Of a stretch of 64,000 nucleotides of DNA, positions 12,901 through 24,470 are shown one piece after another. Position numbers and translations under genes: made by a program. Numbering within the stretch: the first letter of the stretch is position 1; each line of letters begins with the position of its first letter. Below the pieces are notes generated by a model. That model saw only the letters and a program-made list of their open reading frames with translations. It did not search any database and was not told the origin of the DNA. Origin of the DNA: Purshia tridentata (taxonomy: Eukaryota > Streptophyta > Magnoliopsida > Rosales > Rosaceae); assembly GCA_003254885.1 (NCBI GenBank), contig QANT01002383.1, forward strand, positions 33,604 through 97,603. Direction: 5' to 3'.

Positions 12901-15115
12901 TGCACACGCACAAATGCAAGTTGTACACACACACACACATTTTCTTCCTCTCACTACCTATGAGAATTTAAGAAGCCACTCATTTTCATGAATGTATGGG
13001 CCAAAAATATGTACGAATGTACTTGCAACAAATCAAATCCTCTTCCGTAATTCAAATTTAAATTATCATGGGTAGTGGGAGGAAGAAAGAAGGGGAGTGC
13101 TAAAAGAGAAAATGAAAAGAAGTGAAAAATGTGGGGCATGAGTAGAGATTTGTTCCTTTGAAACCTGTAAAAGAGATTTGTTCCTTTTATTTATTACATA
13201 GAGATGTTCTTGAAGACCTGTAGTGGGAGGAAGAAAGAAGGGGAGTGCTAAAAGAGAAAATGAAAAGAAGGGAAAAATGTGGGGCATGAATAGAGATTTT
13301 TTCCATTGAAACCTGTAAAAGAGATTTATTCCTTTTATTTATTACATGGAGATGTTCTTGAAGACTTGTTTAAAATGAGATACTAAAATTTTACTGTACC
13401 ATAAGATGTTTATGATAGCTTGAAGGATACTACACATACCCGTCATTCAATCTGCAGGTTTTTCCCTTGGATAATTTTTTTATTCGAGGATATCATACAG
13501 TGATAAATAATTATATGTTGTTCTCTGTGAGATCATGAACATCAAATTCATAGCAAGTTAATTATGGCTGTGATTTGTGTTCCAGGGATGTGAAGACTGG
13601 TCTTCCTGAACTTATGGTCAATTTTGTGACCTCATCTTACAAGCCAGAGCTGCTTAAGCCTCTAGTTGAAAAGATATCTGCTATACCTGAAGTGGTATGT
13701 ATGGAAAATTTCTAATTTTTTTGGTACTGGAGTATAATATATGACGTATAAATTGAACGAGGTTATAATTTGCCCTCTCTTCCCAATCTAAATTCCAGCA
13801 TCTTTTTCTTAAGATACCACTTCTAGCATCTTCTTCTTCTTTTTTCTTTTAATACCAAAAAGGTTTCACTTTTACAAAACGTAAAATGAGGACTTAAGAC
13901 AAACGTAAACAACTGTAACAATTCATATCTTTTACAGTCATCAAGTTATTTTCTACTTAGTTATTTTCTTTTAATCTATTAAGTTGTCCTTTTTATGACT
14001 GATAGGTAAGTGTCACCTTGTTACATTTATGAAGACAACCATTGTGTAGAGAACCCCTCCTCCTTATGTGAATATATGGCAAATCTAGCATCACAGAGAA
14101 CTTAAGAGGGCTTACATTTCAAATATCAGCCAACTCGTTCTTCCAGACAAATACTCACCAGGTATGCAATGTGCCAGAAGGTTGACACCTTAACAGCCAA
14201 TGCTTGCTTTCATCTCATTTCTTTTCCTTCATAATGAATTGCGTCAGATATTCTTTGTGAATACAATCCATGAAATTAAATGGCAAAAGTGTTTAAATGC
14301 TTAGGCAGAGGTTTTATATAAACTCATTGAAGATTGTGCTGGTCTCAGAGGAGATGGCTCAGAGATTGTTCTTGACCTGTTTTGTGGAACTGGCACCATT
14401 GGTCTGACACTTGCCAGAAGGTAGTTATCTACTGTTCATTTGTTTTAAGGGCCTTATAGAAAACTGACATTGTGCTGCCTATTTGTTGCAGGGCCAAACA
14501 TGTTTATGGATATGAAATAATTCCTCAAGCCATCACAGATGCTGGTCTGAATGCCAAGCTGAATGGCATCTACAATTCCACATTTGTCCAAGGGGATCTG
14601 AACAAAATTGATGAAAGTTTTGGGAACAATTTTCCTAAGCCTGACATAGTTATTTCAGGTCTTTTTTCCTTCTTTCTCTGACCTCTTATTCATCTAGCAT
14701 CACTTCTTATCAGTTGAAAAACATTCTGATTCTATGGCCTTTCTTAATGAGAATATACAGCATTTGCCTCTGACCTTCGTTATGCATGGTGAATCATGCA
14801 GATCCAAACCGTCCAGGAATGCACATGAAGTTGATTAAATTTCTTCTAAAGCTGAAGGCACCACACATAATTTATGTATCGTGTAATCCTGCCACATGTG
14901 CACGTGACCTTGATTATCTTTGTCACGGCGTGGTACGTATATGCTTTTTACCTTTGATTTTTATTTCTTTGATACTTGGTTGTATAACCTACCAAAATTT
15001 TATGCAGCCAGAGAAAAATATAAAGGGCTGTTACAAGCTAAAGAGCGTACAGCCAGTAGACATGTTCCCACACACTCCTCATATTGAGTGCGTTTGCCTT
15101 TTGGAGCTTTGTTGA
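9979..15115 (+). CDS. TrmA/RlmD-family RNA (uracil-5-)-methyltransferase, probably organellar; one exon appears damaged
   Basis: S-adenosylmethionine-dependent m5U methyltransferase of the TrmA/RlmD/TRM2 class. Exons: 9979-10311, 11056-11298, 11991-12152, 12747-12856, 13586-13694, (damaged) about 14007-14161, 14305-14420, 14492-14658, 14802-14932, 15008-15115. In order they encode a basic Ser/Arg-rich N terminus (possible organelle transit peptide), a TRAM-like RNA-binding domain (about residues 55-111), and a Cys cluster CEYASYCGGC (C129, C135, C138) matching the RlmD iron-sulphur motif. The SAM site VLDLFCGTGTIGL, the DPNRPG motif and the catalytic SCNPATCARDL motif follow. All exons but one join cleanly. 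The sixth ends in frame as SSITENLRGLTFQ...QTNTHQ, but its 5' half has stops and a frameshift. The second intron uses a GC donor at 11299. Without a transcript I cannot say whether the gene is functional. Confidence 0.85.
12267..12283 (+). repeat. Short interstitial telomere-type repeat
   Basis: CTAAACCCTAAACCCTAA lies in the third intron of the RNA methyltransferase gene. It is about two and a half units of the plant telomere motif, too short for an ancient chromosome fusion, and could be chance. Confidence 0.5.
13073..13368 (+). repeat. 148-bp tandem duplication in the methyltransferase intron
   Basis: Two adjacent copies (13073-13220 and 13221-13368) begin with TAGTGGGAGGAAGAAAGAAG and differ at only a few bases. 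The duplication lies between the exons ending at 12856 and starting at 13586 and looks recent. Confidence 0.95.
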
Positions 15116-15573
15116 CCCCAGCAGTGATTATGAGTCTCATTCCTAAGGTTCAGAATTCTCTTTGCCTAAAATCATTTATTTCTATGTCATGTTAGTGTTT
15201 TCTAACATTGCTCAAATTACCTGGGAACTGCAGTGACAGTGGAGTCTTAAAGGAGCAAGAAGAAGCAACACATGGCAAATTGTTGCCATCTTCAAGTTGA
15301 GGGAGATCAAACCACCATCACTAATTTCATAGGCGATTCAATTAATTTGTAACCTTGATGTGGCCTTGTAGTATTGTACTAATTGTATGTATAATTTGTT
15401 AAAATATATTCTTATTATTATTTTAGTAATGAATTTAAGAACCAACGATAGGATTATAGTTATACATTATCTCAATAATAATTGGTCCGCTCCTCTACCC
15501 ATTGTCAGTCAACTGCCATTTGTTCAAACATTCCATTGTGAGTAAATTTCTGAAATATGGGTTAAAATTAAGC
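15116..15573. other. 3' flank of the methyltransferase gene
   Basis: AT-rich downstream DNA, probably holding the 3' UTR. No gene was recognised before the neprosin fragment. Confidence 0.5.
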
Positions 15574-15819
15574 AGGTCCTGACTCCTGATGAACAACTAA
15601 ACACTGTGGAAGCTGGATGAATTGTGAGTTTCAAGTCCTCCTTAATTTCTTTTGATATATGAATTCTTCAAAATATAAACATAAAAATGTAACATAAAGG
15701 TCAAGGCAAAATGGAAAATTGAAACATTATTGTATGGTTCAAGGTTAATTCACCCGACAATCTCGGACAAGGTTGTTCACAATGGGAAGCAATATAATAT
15801 AACAATAACCATATACAAG
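15574..15819 (+). pseudogene. Decayed neprosin (DUF239) fragment
   Basis: Remnant of a third copy of the downstream neprosin genes. A piece at about 15598-15624 matches the end of their exon 4 (LNTVEAGWI) with the Trp codon changed to TGA. A GTGAG donor follows at once. About 120 bp later GTTAATTCACCCGACAATCT matches exon 5 and runs straight into the end of exon 6 (ACAATGGGAAGCAATATAAT). It ends in ATATACAAG before a GT donor at 15820. Part of exons 5 and 6 and the intron between them were therefore deleted. No exon 1-3 or exon 7 remnant was seen next to it. Confidence 0.85.
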
Positions 15820-16192
15820 GTATGTAATTAAGTAGCTAGCTAATACTAGTTTGCCTCATGTTGTTACAGTAACTGAATTCCAAATTCTCCATTTCAGTTT
15901 GTCGTTCAAACTTCTTCAGTAAGTAACGGTGAAAATAATTATAAAAACAAGTTGATTTCTCTTAATAATTCTTATTTATTAGGAATGTTATCTTTGACCA
16001 AATAAAAAGAAAATTGGAATGTTATAAATCGATAGGATTTAGTAAGTTATATCTTTCCCCATTTAGTAGGATATTAACAAGATTAATTTACTTGAGTGGG
16101 CTAGATACATATATATATACATATGGGTTTCTGTTTGCTTTGCTCATCAACCTTTGCAAAGTTTTACAAATTAATATCTATTAATCAATAAC
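15820..16192 (+). promoter_or_regulatory. Upstream region of neprosin copy 1
   Basis: The last 90 bp before the ATG carry TACATATATATATACATA and ATGGGTTTCTGTTTGCTTTG. The same words precede copy 2 at about 20630-20690, so the promoter was duplicated with the gene. The TATA-like stretch at about 16106 is a candidate core promoter. Confidence 0.55.
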
Positions 16193-18881
16193 ATGGCAAC
16201 TGAGAACTGTTGCACCAAAGTGAGAGGCAGCTGCATATTCATTGTAGCAGTAATTATTTTCACATTGAGCACTGAATTTGTTGATTGCAGAACAATTGAT
16301 GAAACAGTGAAGGACAACAAAGCAGTCATCAAAACTATAAAGGTTCAAATTCTACATACTACTATATAAAACACCTTATTGCCTTTTTTCTTCATTTCAA
16401 AAATTTTTAATCAGCCATTTCCCTTTTGAATTGATATATATATATATGTAGTGTCTGATATTTTTCAGGGCGATGGGGACGATGTGATAGATTGTGTTGA
16501 TATCTATAAACAACCTGCTCTTAATCACCCACTTCTCAAAAATCACACTATACAGGTTTCTTCTTTAGTTCCTAATAAATTACACTCATTGTTCAGGTGT
16601 GCATGCATGTGTTGAATATTTAGGGTCACCATATATATTATTGCTAGCTGATCACATCGATCTCTTACAATAATATTCATTCAGTTCCATTCATCTTACG
16701 TATTAGTGTATTTAATTTTGGTATATATTGTATTGTTTTTGAAAAAAATAAAATAAAAAATAGCTTCAACCTCCATTACTAAGTAGCAATGAAACGGAAA
16801 GTTATGAAGGCGATGAGATCTTTCAAGATTGGCAACAGAATGGAGAGTGCCCAGAAGGAACAATCCCCATTGTACGAACACAGCCATTTCAGCATCATGC
16901 TGCCTCCAAATCCATCCAATTTAACCGCACCAAACTTGAGTTCACCCCTTCACTTGGTCATGAGGTATATACCACATCGACCAGCTCTAAATTCAAAATT
17001 AAACCATTCTTTAATATTCAATCAATATATTTAAATTTCGACAAAAATCGTAATCTTCACATCATAGTTGAATAATCACTAAATTAAACATGCATGGTTG
17101 AAGTCTTTTTGCTAAAATTTTCCCTTTTATTATTTAGTATGCCCAAGTTACTTTGACTCGTGGCAAATACTATGGAGCACGTGCAAATTTGAACCTATGG
17201 AGCCCTAAATCATTTGATCAAGAAAACAGCATAGCCCAAATATGGGTTGTGGGAGGTCAGGGCGAAGCCTTGAGCACTGTAGAAGCTGGGTGGATTGTAA
17301 GTTTTTTAATTAGCCAACTAATTCCTCCATAAAATTAAAGATATTTCGTTTTTCTTCTAATTTTTATATTTAGTTTCAAATTAAATTAATCTTCATTGAA
17401 ATCAAAATTTTGGATCATAATTAAATTGTATGTCCATATTAGAAATCTAACAAAAGATCATTTGGTTGTTTCCATGTAGATTAATTCGCGAGACAAGCGA
17501 ACAAGGCTTTTTGCATTTTGGACTGTAAGTTAATATCATCTTCACCACCTTAAGTTAATGATGTATAATTCTATATTAATATCTAGACTTAAATGACATC
17601 TTTGTGATGGTTATGAACTTCATTTATTTCTTAACAAGTATCACGTCTCTTTAAGCATTGTGTTTATGAATGCGCTATAAACAATATATATAAGTAACAG
17701 GTATATAAATCTAAGTGACTTCTATATATAATACTGGCCTCTGTACTTGTTCTTTAGGGTGATGGTTACCGAACTGGTTGCTACAATCTTCAATGTCCTG
17801 GTTTCGTCCAAATAAGCAGAAAATACGCCCTCGGTGCTGCCATAAGCCCTATTTCCATATACAATGGGAAGCAATATGATATATTCATAAACATATACAA
17901 GGTAAATGTGTGATGTGAAATATTATATTGCTATAAAATGAAGTAAAATTCATTTGTTTAATGGTCTATGTACATTGGCAGTTTGACAACATAAATATGT
18001 AAAATTATTTAGCAAACGAAAGTTTTCCTGATTTGCATTTTGATTCACATAATACCATGATAGAATTTGAGCATTCAACCTAAAACCAATTAGAATGAAT
18101 GAAGACCCAAGACCTTATAAATAAGATCTTATAAGCACATATACTAAGTTCTAGTTTTCCGATGTGGAATATCGTCTCACATTACTCTCAATACACTCTG
18201 CACATGTGGCAAGATTTTGAGCCTAACACTTAAGTGCACAAATTGTTTTGGTGACATGAGAGCATGTGTGGCCGTTGAGCCTTACACATAACCAAACTTT
18301 GATACCATGATAATATTCATAGGTCTATTAGAAAGTACTATTGAAGAATTGAGAGATAACATTTTGTGGCCAAGATTGTTAATTTAGACTATATATTCGA
18401 TTAAGAATCAACCTAGCTCTAGCTAGTAAATTATACAGATTCATATATAATCTGACAATATAGGCATCTAATGTAATTTGATTCCATGTTTCAGAACATA
18501 CAAAGTGGACATTGGTGGCTTCAAGTGTCAAGAGAAGTAATAGGATACTGGCCAGACAGCATCTTCCGAAGTCTAAAAGGGGGTGCTGACTTGGTTAGTT
18601 GGGGTGGGGAGATTGTGAATTTACAAGCTGAGGGTCGCCACACATCAACTCAAATGGGGAGTGGTCATTTTCCAATTGAAGGGTATGGCAAAGCAAGCTT
18701 TATGCGCAATCTCCAATACTATGACGCATCTGCAGGCACTATGATCAACAAAGACCCTGAGAGCCTTTTGACATATGTCACAAAACCTACATGCTACAGT
18801 CTCATTGTTAAAACGAGAACCCCAGTCTATGGAATCCATTTCTATTTTGGAGGTCCAGGGTTTTCAAATATATGTCCTTAA
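16193..18881 (+). CDS. Neprosin-family (DUF239) putative glutamic peptidase, tandem copy 1
   Basis: Secreted protein of the plant neprosin family, named for the prolyl endopeptidase of Nepenthes pitcher fluid. Seven exons: 16193-16342, 16469-16555, 16764-16964, 17138-17296, 17480-17524, 17758-17901, 18495-18881. All junctions are phase 0, giving 390 aa. A hydrophobic N-terminal segment (SCIFIVAVIIFTLS) fits a signal peptide. An activation-peptide region follows (IDCVDIYKQPALNHPLLKNH), then the catalytic domain with ECPEGTIPIVRT, YAQVTLTRGKYYGARA, GCYNLQCPGFVQ and the end FYFGGPGFSNICP. Glu195 (in EAGW) and Glu301 (in WGGEIVN) are 106 residues apart, close to the spacing of the reported neprosin catalytic pair, so they are likely the active-site residues (inference). 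The native substrate of this copy is unknown. Start chosen at the only ATG before the signal peptide. Confidence 0.93.
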
Positions 18882-20384
18882 TTACTTAGACACTGAGCAA
18901 CACACACAGTCAAACACATAATGAGATCAAGCTAGTTTCAAATAATAGTAAATTACCATTAATAAAGTTGGTCCAAAAGGACTTTGATTAAATAACTTGG
19001 TCTAAAGTACATTATTTAGATACTTTCTTCTCTCTCTCTCTCTCTCTCCCTATAACTCTGTATGTCTCTTTCTTTTTCAATAGATGGATCTCCCTCTTTT
19101 CCACGAACAGCAAACCGATAGCCCAGCGGAGAATTCTGCTAAAAAAAAGTGATTATATATCACCTCAAAACCCAGTAGCTATATATAGAAGTTAAGGCAG
19201 TAGATATAAAGTTAAGTCAATTAACGACTAATTATAATATAATATCTTTTACTTTGAAAATTTATAATCATTAAAACAAAGTTGAGTCAATTATACTGCT
19301 TTCTTTTTTATAGTTTAATGTTTGTATAGATAAACATTTTGAGAGATAAAGTTCAATATGCACCCCGTAACAGTCTTTAGAAAAAATGACCAATTTGGTA
19401 CATGTAATTTATGTGTAATTTTTGGTCGGAGGTGTTTTCTTATATTTTAGAAAATTACATTTAAATCAATAAAATATTTCAATATTACATAATGGTCAAT
19501 GCAAATTTTATTTTCCCATAAAGGTTAATGAGTTTTGAAATTATATTCCACTTTAGTCACTAAACCCAATTTACTTTTGGACAATAGTGATTAAAATGAA
19601 ACTATGAAAAAATAAATTGATTAAAATGTAATTGTGAAATATTTTACTGATTTATTTGTAATTAACCCTTCTTATTTAGGTTATTGTAGTTATAATTTAA
19701 CAAATATAATATTGGAGGAGTACAAATAAAATAAAATAAAAATAAGGTACAAAATAAAATGAAAATAAAATGTACAAATGCATTAGAATAAATCTACAAA
19801 TTAATATGAATGTACAAATTAGGTACTTGTGAAAATGCATTAAGAATAACTGTACATATTAATATGAATGTGGAGAGTAACAGTGTTGTTTACTCACTAT
19901 GTAAAAATGCATTAGAATAAACACATTTAACTCATCAATTTTTTTCCTACATAGTTCTCTATAAAATAACTAGCCTAATGTGTATGGTGTTAAAAAAGTC
20001 GACCTACTTTTTTTTTCAATGATAAACCGTCCCACGTTTTGAAATTATTTGACATGTTTTACAGATCGCTAAGCTCTTAGCATGTAAATGCAAATTCTGT
20101 ATTTATTTGAATATCTAATTAGACGTAAATTTGAGTTTTCCATCCAGTAACAAATGCAGTAAATTTTTTATTTATTTATTTATAAAGTTACTTGACTTTT
20201 CTTAATGTATCTTATCAAGAACAATGGCTGCTCTCCTTCATCTTTTCAGGTTTTTTGCCACCGCATGGTCTAGATGTTATCATCCGATGTTTTGGTCTGG
20301 AAGATGTAAGTTTATGGATGAATAACAATGCATAATCAAGAATGTTGGCTTTTCCTAAAAAAAAAAATTAATTAATAAATATTA
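18882..20384. other. Intergenic between the two neprosin copies
   Basis: AT-rich. It has a CT microsatellite at about 19029-19048. At about 19775-19925 there are two to three degenerate copies of AAATGCATTAGAATAA with an AATATGAATGT partner. No gene was seen. Confidence 0.55.
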
Positions 20385-20515
20385 TCAATTAGGAATGTTA
20401 TCTTAGACCAAAAATATAGTAGGAATGTTATCTTAGACCAAAAATATAGTAGGAATGTTATCTTAGACCAAAATTATAATAGGAATGTTATCTTTGCCAA
20501 AAAAATATAATAGCA
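20385..20515 (+). repeat. 30-bp tandem repeat, four copies, upstream of neprosin copy 2
   Basis: The unit TAGGAATGTTATCTTAGACC plus about ten A/T-rich bases is repeated four times, the last copy diverged. A single copy of the same word lies upstream of neprosin copy 1 at about 15980. The array therefore arose by expansion after or during gene duplication. Confidence 0.9.
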
Positions 20516-20717
20516 ATGTGAATCGATTGGGATTTGAACCTAGACATACCTTGATTTAGTAAGTTAATTAATTATCCTTCCCCATTTAGCTATTAATTAA
20601 AAAGATTAATGCACTTGCGTGGGCTACATACAGTATATATATATACACATATGGGTTTCTGTTTGCTTTGCTCGATCATCAACCTTTGCAGAGTTTTGCA
20701 GATTTCTATTCAATCTC

Positions 20718-23086
20718 ATGTCAACTGGGAACTGTTACACCAAAGTCAGAGGTAGCTGCATTTTCATTGTAGCCGTAATAATTTTCACATTGAGCAATGA
20801 ATTTGTTGATTGCAGAACAATTGATGAAACAGTGAAGGACAACAAAGCAGTCATCAAAACTATAAAGGTTCAAATTCTACGTACTATAACCTTATTGCCT
20901 TCCCCATTCATTTTCTTCATTTCAAACATATATTTTTAATTTTGCCACATTTTAATTAATATCCATTTCTCTTCCGAAATTGATAGTCTGTGAATTTTTG
21001 CAGGGCGATGGGGTTGATGTAATAGATTGTGTTGATATCTATAAACAACCTGCTCTTAATCACCCACTTCTCAAAAACCACACTATACAGGTTTGTTCTT
21101 TAATTCCTACTTTAACTATATAGCCTTTTGGCATGTGCTTTACAGTACGTGTCAATTAATTTGCATTTTTACTGTGATTTTATTTTTTGTATTTTGTTTT
21201 AAATTTTATAATTTTTCACCACTCTATAGATATCTATTTTTTATTTATTAAATTTGTTTTAATAGTTGTATTTTAAAATTATGCTCTTATTTATTATGTT
21301 GCCTTTATGAGAACCATTGTTGAAAGAAGGGTAATTTGGACAATCTCTTTCTTGGTAAAGACTGTAACAACAAATCTCTCTCCTGATTTTATAATATTAA
21401 AGATATATTAGACTCAGTATTGTTCAGATGTGTGTCATATATTGAGGGTCACTATATTATTTGCTTATGCAGTACGTCTTACAAATTAAGATAAAATCCA
21501 TTATAATATAGTTTTGTACGATTTAAATAGTAATGCGGTCAATAAATATAGTACAAATATATAGATTTATTCACTAAATAATAGCGTTGTATTTACATTG
21601 TACAGTTGAAATATCTAAGACAATTTATGCATTGGTTTTGAAAAAATAGCTTCATCCTCCATTACCAAGTAGCAATAGTGAAGCCGCGGAAAGTTATGAA
21701 GGTGATGAGATCTTTCAAGATTGGCAACAGAATGGAGAGTGCCCGGCAGGAACAATTCCCATTTTACGAACACAGGCATTTGATCATCATGCTGCCTCTA
21801 AATCCATCCCACAATTTAATCGCACCAATGTTGAGTTCATCCCTCCACCTGGTCATGAGGTACAGCAAACCACCTAACTTAATATAAATCTGAACCATTA
21901 ATTCGATTGAACTAAAAATTGTGAATTATTATTATTTTGTTTATTTAGTATGCCCAAGTTACTTTGACCGGTGGCAAATACTATGGAGCAAGCACAACAA
22001 TGAACATATGGAGCCCTAAATCATTTAATCAAGAAAACAGTATAGCCCAAATATGGGTCGTGGGAGGTGACGGAAAATCATTGAGCACTACAGAAGCTGG
22101 CTGGATTGTAAGTTTTTTATACCCTTAAGCATCAAAATTTATATATACTTCTACTAAATTTTGAAATTGGCTCCACATGCACCTTAACACATTTGGTGCA
22201 TTTCAATCTAGATTAATTCAAAAGACCAGCAAACAAGGTTGTTCGCATTTTGGACTGTAAGTGTTCGATCTCTTCATCCCCTTACGTACATTACGATAAT
22301 ATGATTTTATATTAAATATCAAGTCATCAACATTGTGAACCTCATTTATTTTTAACAAGTATCACATCTTTATTTGTAAATTACATTTATATAATACTGG
22401 CCTCTTATGTGTTCTTCAGGGTGATGGTTACCAAAGTACTGGTTGTTACAATCTTGAATGTCCTGGTTTCGTCCAAATAAATAGAAAAATCGCCCTTGGT
22501 AGTGCCCTGAAACCTGTTTCCATCTACAAGGGGAAGCAATATGCGATATACATAAGCATATACAAGGTAAATTAATGCTCGATTAATACTAGTAAATTAT
22601 TCAAAGTTATAGTACTATAATAATATAAGAATAATTAATCTTATGCATGTAATTTTGATTATATATATGTCTTAGGACGTAAATAGTGGACATTGGTGGC
22701 TTGAAGTGAAGGACCAGGCATTAGGATACTGGCCAGACAAAATCTTCCAAAGTCTAAAAGGGGGTGCTGACTTCGTTAGTTGGGGTGGAGAGATTGTGAA
22801 TTTAGAAGCTGAGCATCGTCACACTTCAACTCAAATGGGGAGTGGTCATTTTCCAAATGAAGGCCACGGCAGAGCAAGTTATATGCGCAATCTTCAATAC
22901 TTTGACAACAGTTTGGCCAGCAAAGACCCTGCACAGAGCTTGAACCCAAATGACAAAGATCCTGAGAACCTTTTGAAATATGCCACAAAGCCTTCATGCT
23001 ATGATGTCATTCTTAAGAAAAGAACCCCTGTCTATGGAACCCATTTCTATTATGGAGGTCCTGGGTTTTCTAACATATGTCCTTAA
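20718..23086 (+). CDS. Neprosin-family (DUF239) putative glutamic peptidase, tandem copy 2
   Basis: Tandem duplicate of the gene at 16193. Seven exons with the same phases: 20718-20867, 21004-21090, 21650-21859, 21949-22107, 22212-22256, 22420-22566, 22676-23086, giving 402 aa. Exons 1, 2, 4 and 5 have the same length as in copy 1. Exon 3 gains three codons, exon 6 one and exon 7 eight (an acidic SLASKDPAQSLNPNDKDPE stretch). The putative signal peptide, activation peptide and the peptidase motifs are kept. The Glu pair sits at about 198 (EAGW) and 305 (WGGEIVN). I start at the ATG at 20718, which aligns with copy 1, rather than an in-frame ATG at 20619 that lies in the promoter-like TATATA stretch. 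No stop or frameshift is seen, so both copies look functional. Confidence 0.93.
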
Positions 23087-24470
23087 TTACGTACGGTTTG
23101 GCGATGTCACTCTTGTAACAACGTTGCCCATGAGTTGGCACGTTACAGTTTGAATTGTATATATTGAACTGTACGTTGGTGTGGGTTGAGGAGAGTTCTT
23201 TCTGACTTCTCCTTTCTCTACATAATGATGTAACCGTTTCGTTATCAAATTAATCTTAAGGTAATTGCCTGTTTCTTCGCCAAAAAAACTTAATTAGTTA
23301 GACCTTTTTACTGTGCATGCATGCACTTCATCAATCTAGCTAACTGCCGGCCATGTCCTGAAAATTAAATGTCACACCTGGTTTCATCATTATAGTAATG
23401 CTACCTACTATTGTTTAATACTTCAACATTTCAATCAGCATATTCAACCCCGAATCAACAAGTTCATCCATAGCTGTTTAACAATGGTTGCTAGCTGCCT
23501 ATTGATCACAGAACCTATTATTCCCACACTAGATGTGGTGCCATACGAATTGCATCTTCTGCGGACTGCATAATGGGTTCAGGCAATTGTGATAGTCGAT
23601 CGAAACCATCCATAGCATCATCGAGTATCATGGCCATGCATATATGTATGGCTCGTCACTCAGTGTTGAATGTTCATGATGAATATTGCTTAGCGTACGT
23701 TGAAAAGTCTTTGTAACCCTAACTCATTAGCTGCCTCTATTTATATACGACTCTTTCCTTGCTGTTTACGTAATAGGATTGGGCTGGCTATTCAGCTTGT
23801 GCCAAAATTAATTTAATGGAGAAAATATATGGTTAATTTTAATATACAAGTTACAACAAAAGTAATGCATCAATAGAGTTAACAACTACAGGGTTTAATT
23901 ATTATTGGAAAGTATGCAGTGGGTTGAGGAATGTTTAAATTTTGTTTTCAGCTCATGAAATTAATTCCACTTTTGAAAAGGTCAAATTCCTGTTTCAATG
24001 AATATATTGCACCTTGTTCCATGGCACATCAACCTGAGGAGAGTAACATATATATAGTGTATCAAAATTCTTGCTACAAACTTTATACAGATACTCAACC
24101 AAAACACCAAAATATATATACACATATATACTGGTACAAAAACAATAATTGATCAAGAAGAAATTTCCTAAACAGTCTCAATTAAGTAAACTAGAAAAAT
24201 ATGAATGCATTCATAGACCAAGCTTGGAATAGACCTTCTAATTATATATTTAAATGAATCAATTTATTGCTTTCTATGGCGCAGAGGTGCTCCTGCAGAA
24301 AACCTTTACAAAAAAATATTCTGGTGCTTTAAAGTCTTCAAAATACATTTACATTTTATTAACACATATTTTGATTACAGATACAAAATTATCAAACACT
24401 TAATACAGTATAAAACTATGTATAAGTTTCCGGATCAATATGCCTCATACTTGTTGTAATTTGAGATAAA
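23087..24470. other. Intergenic between neprosin copy 2 and ELF3
   Basis: The 3' flanks of two convergent genes. No coding sequence or clear repeat was recognised. Confidence 0.5.

Noticed and set aside
20528-20560. tRNA-like words (GGGATTTGAACCTAGAC)
   Set aside because: No cloverleaf arms or acceptor pairing around it on either strand.
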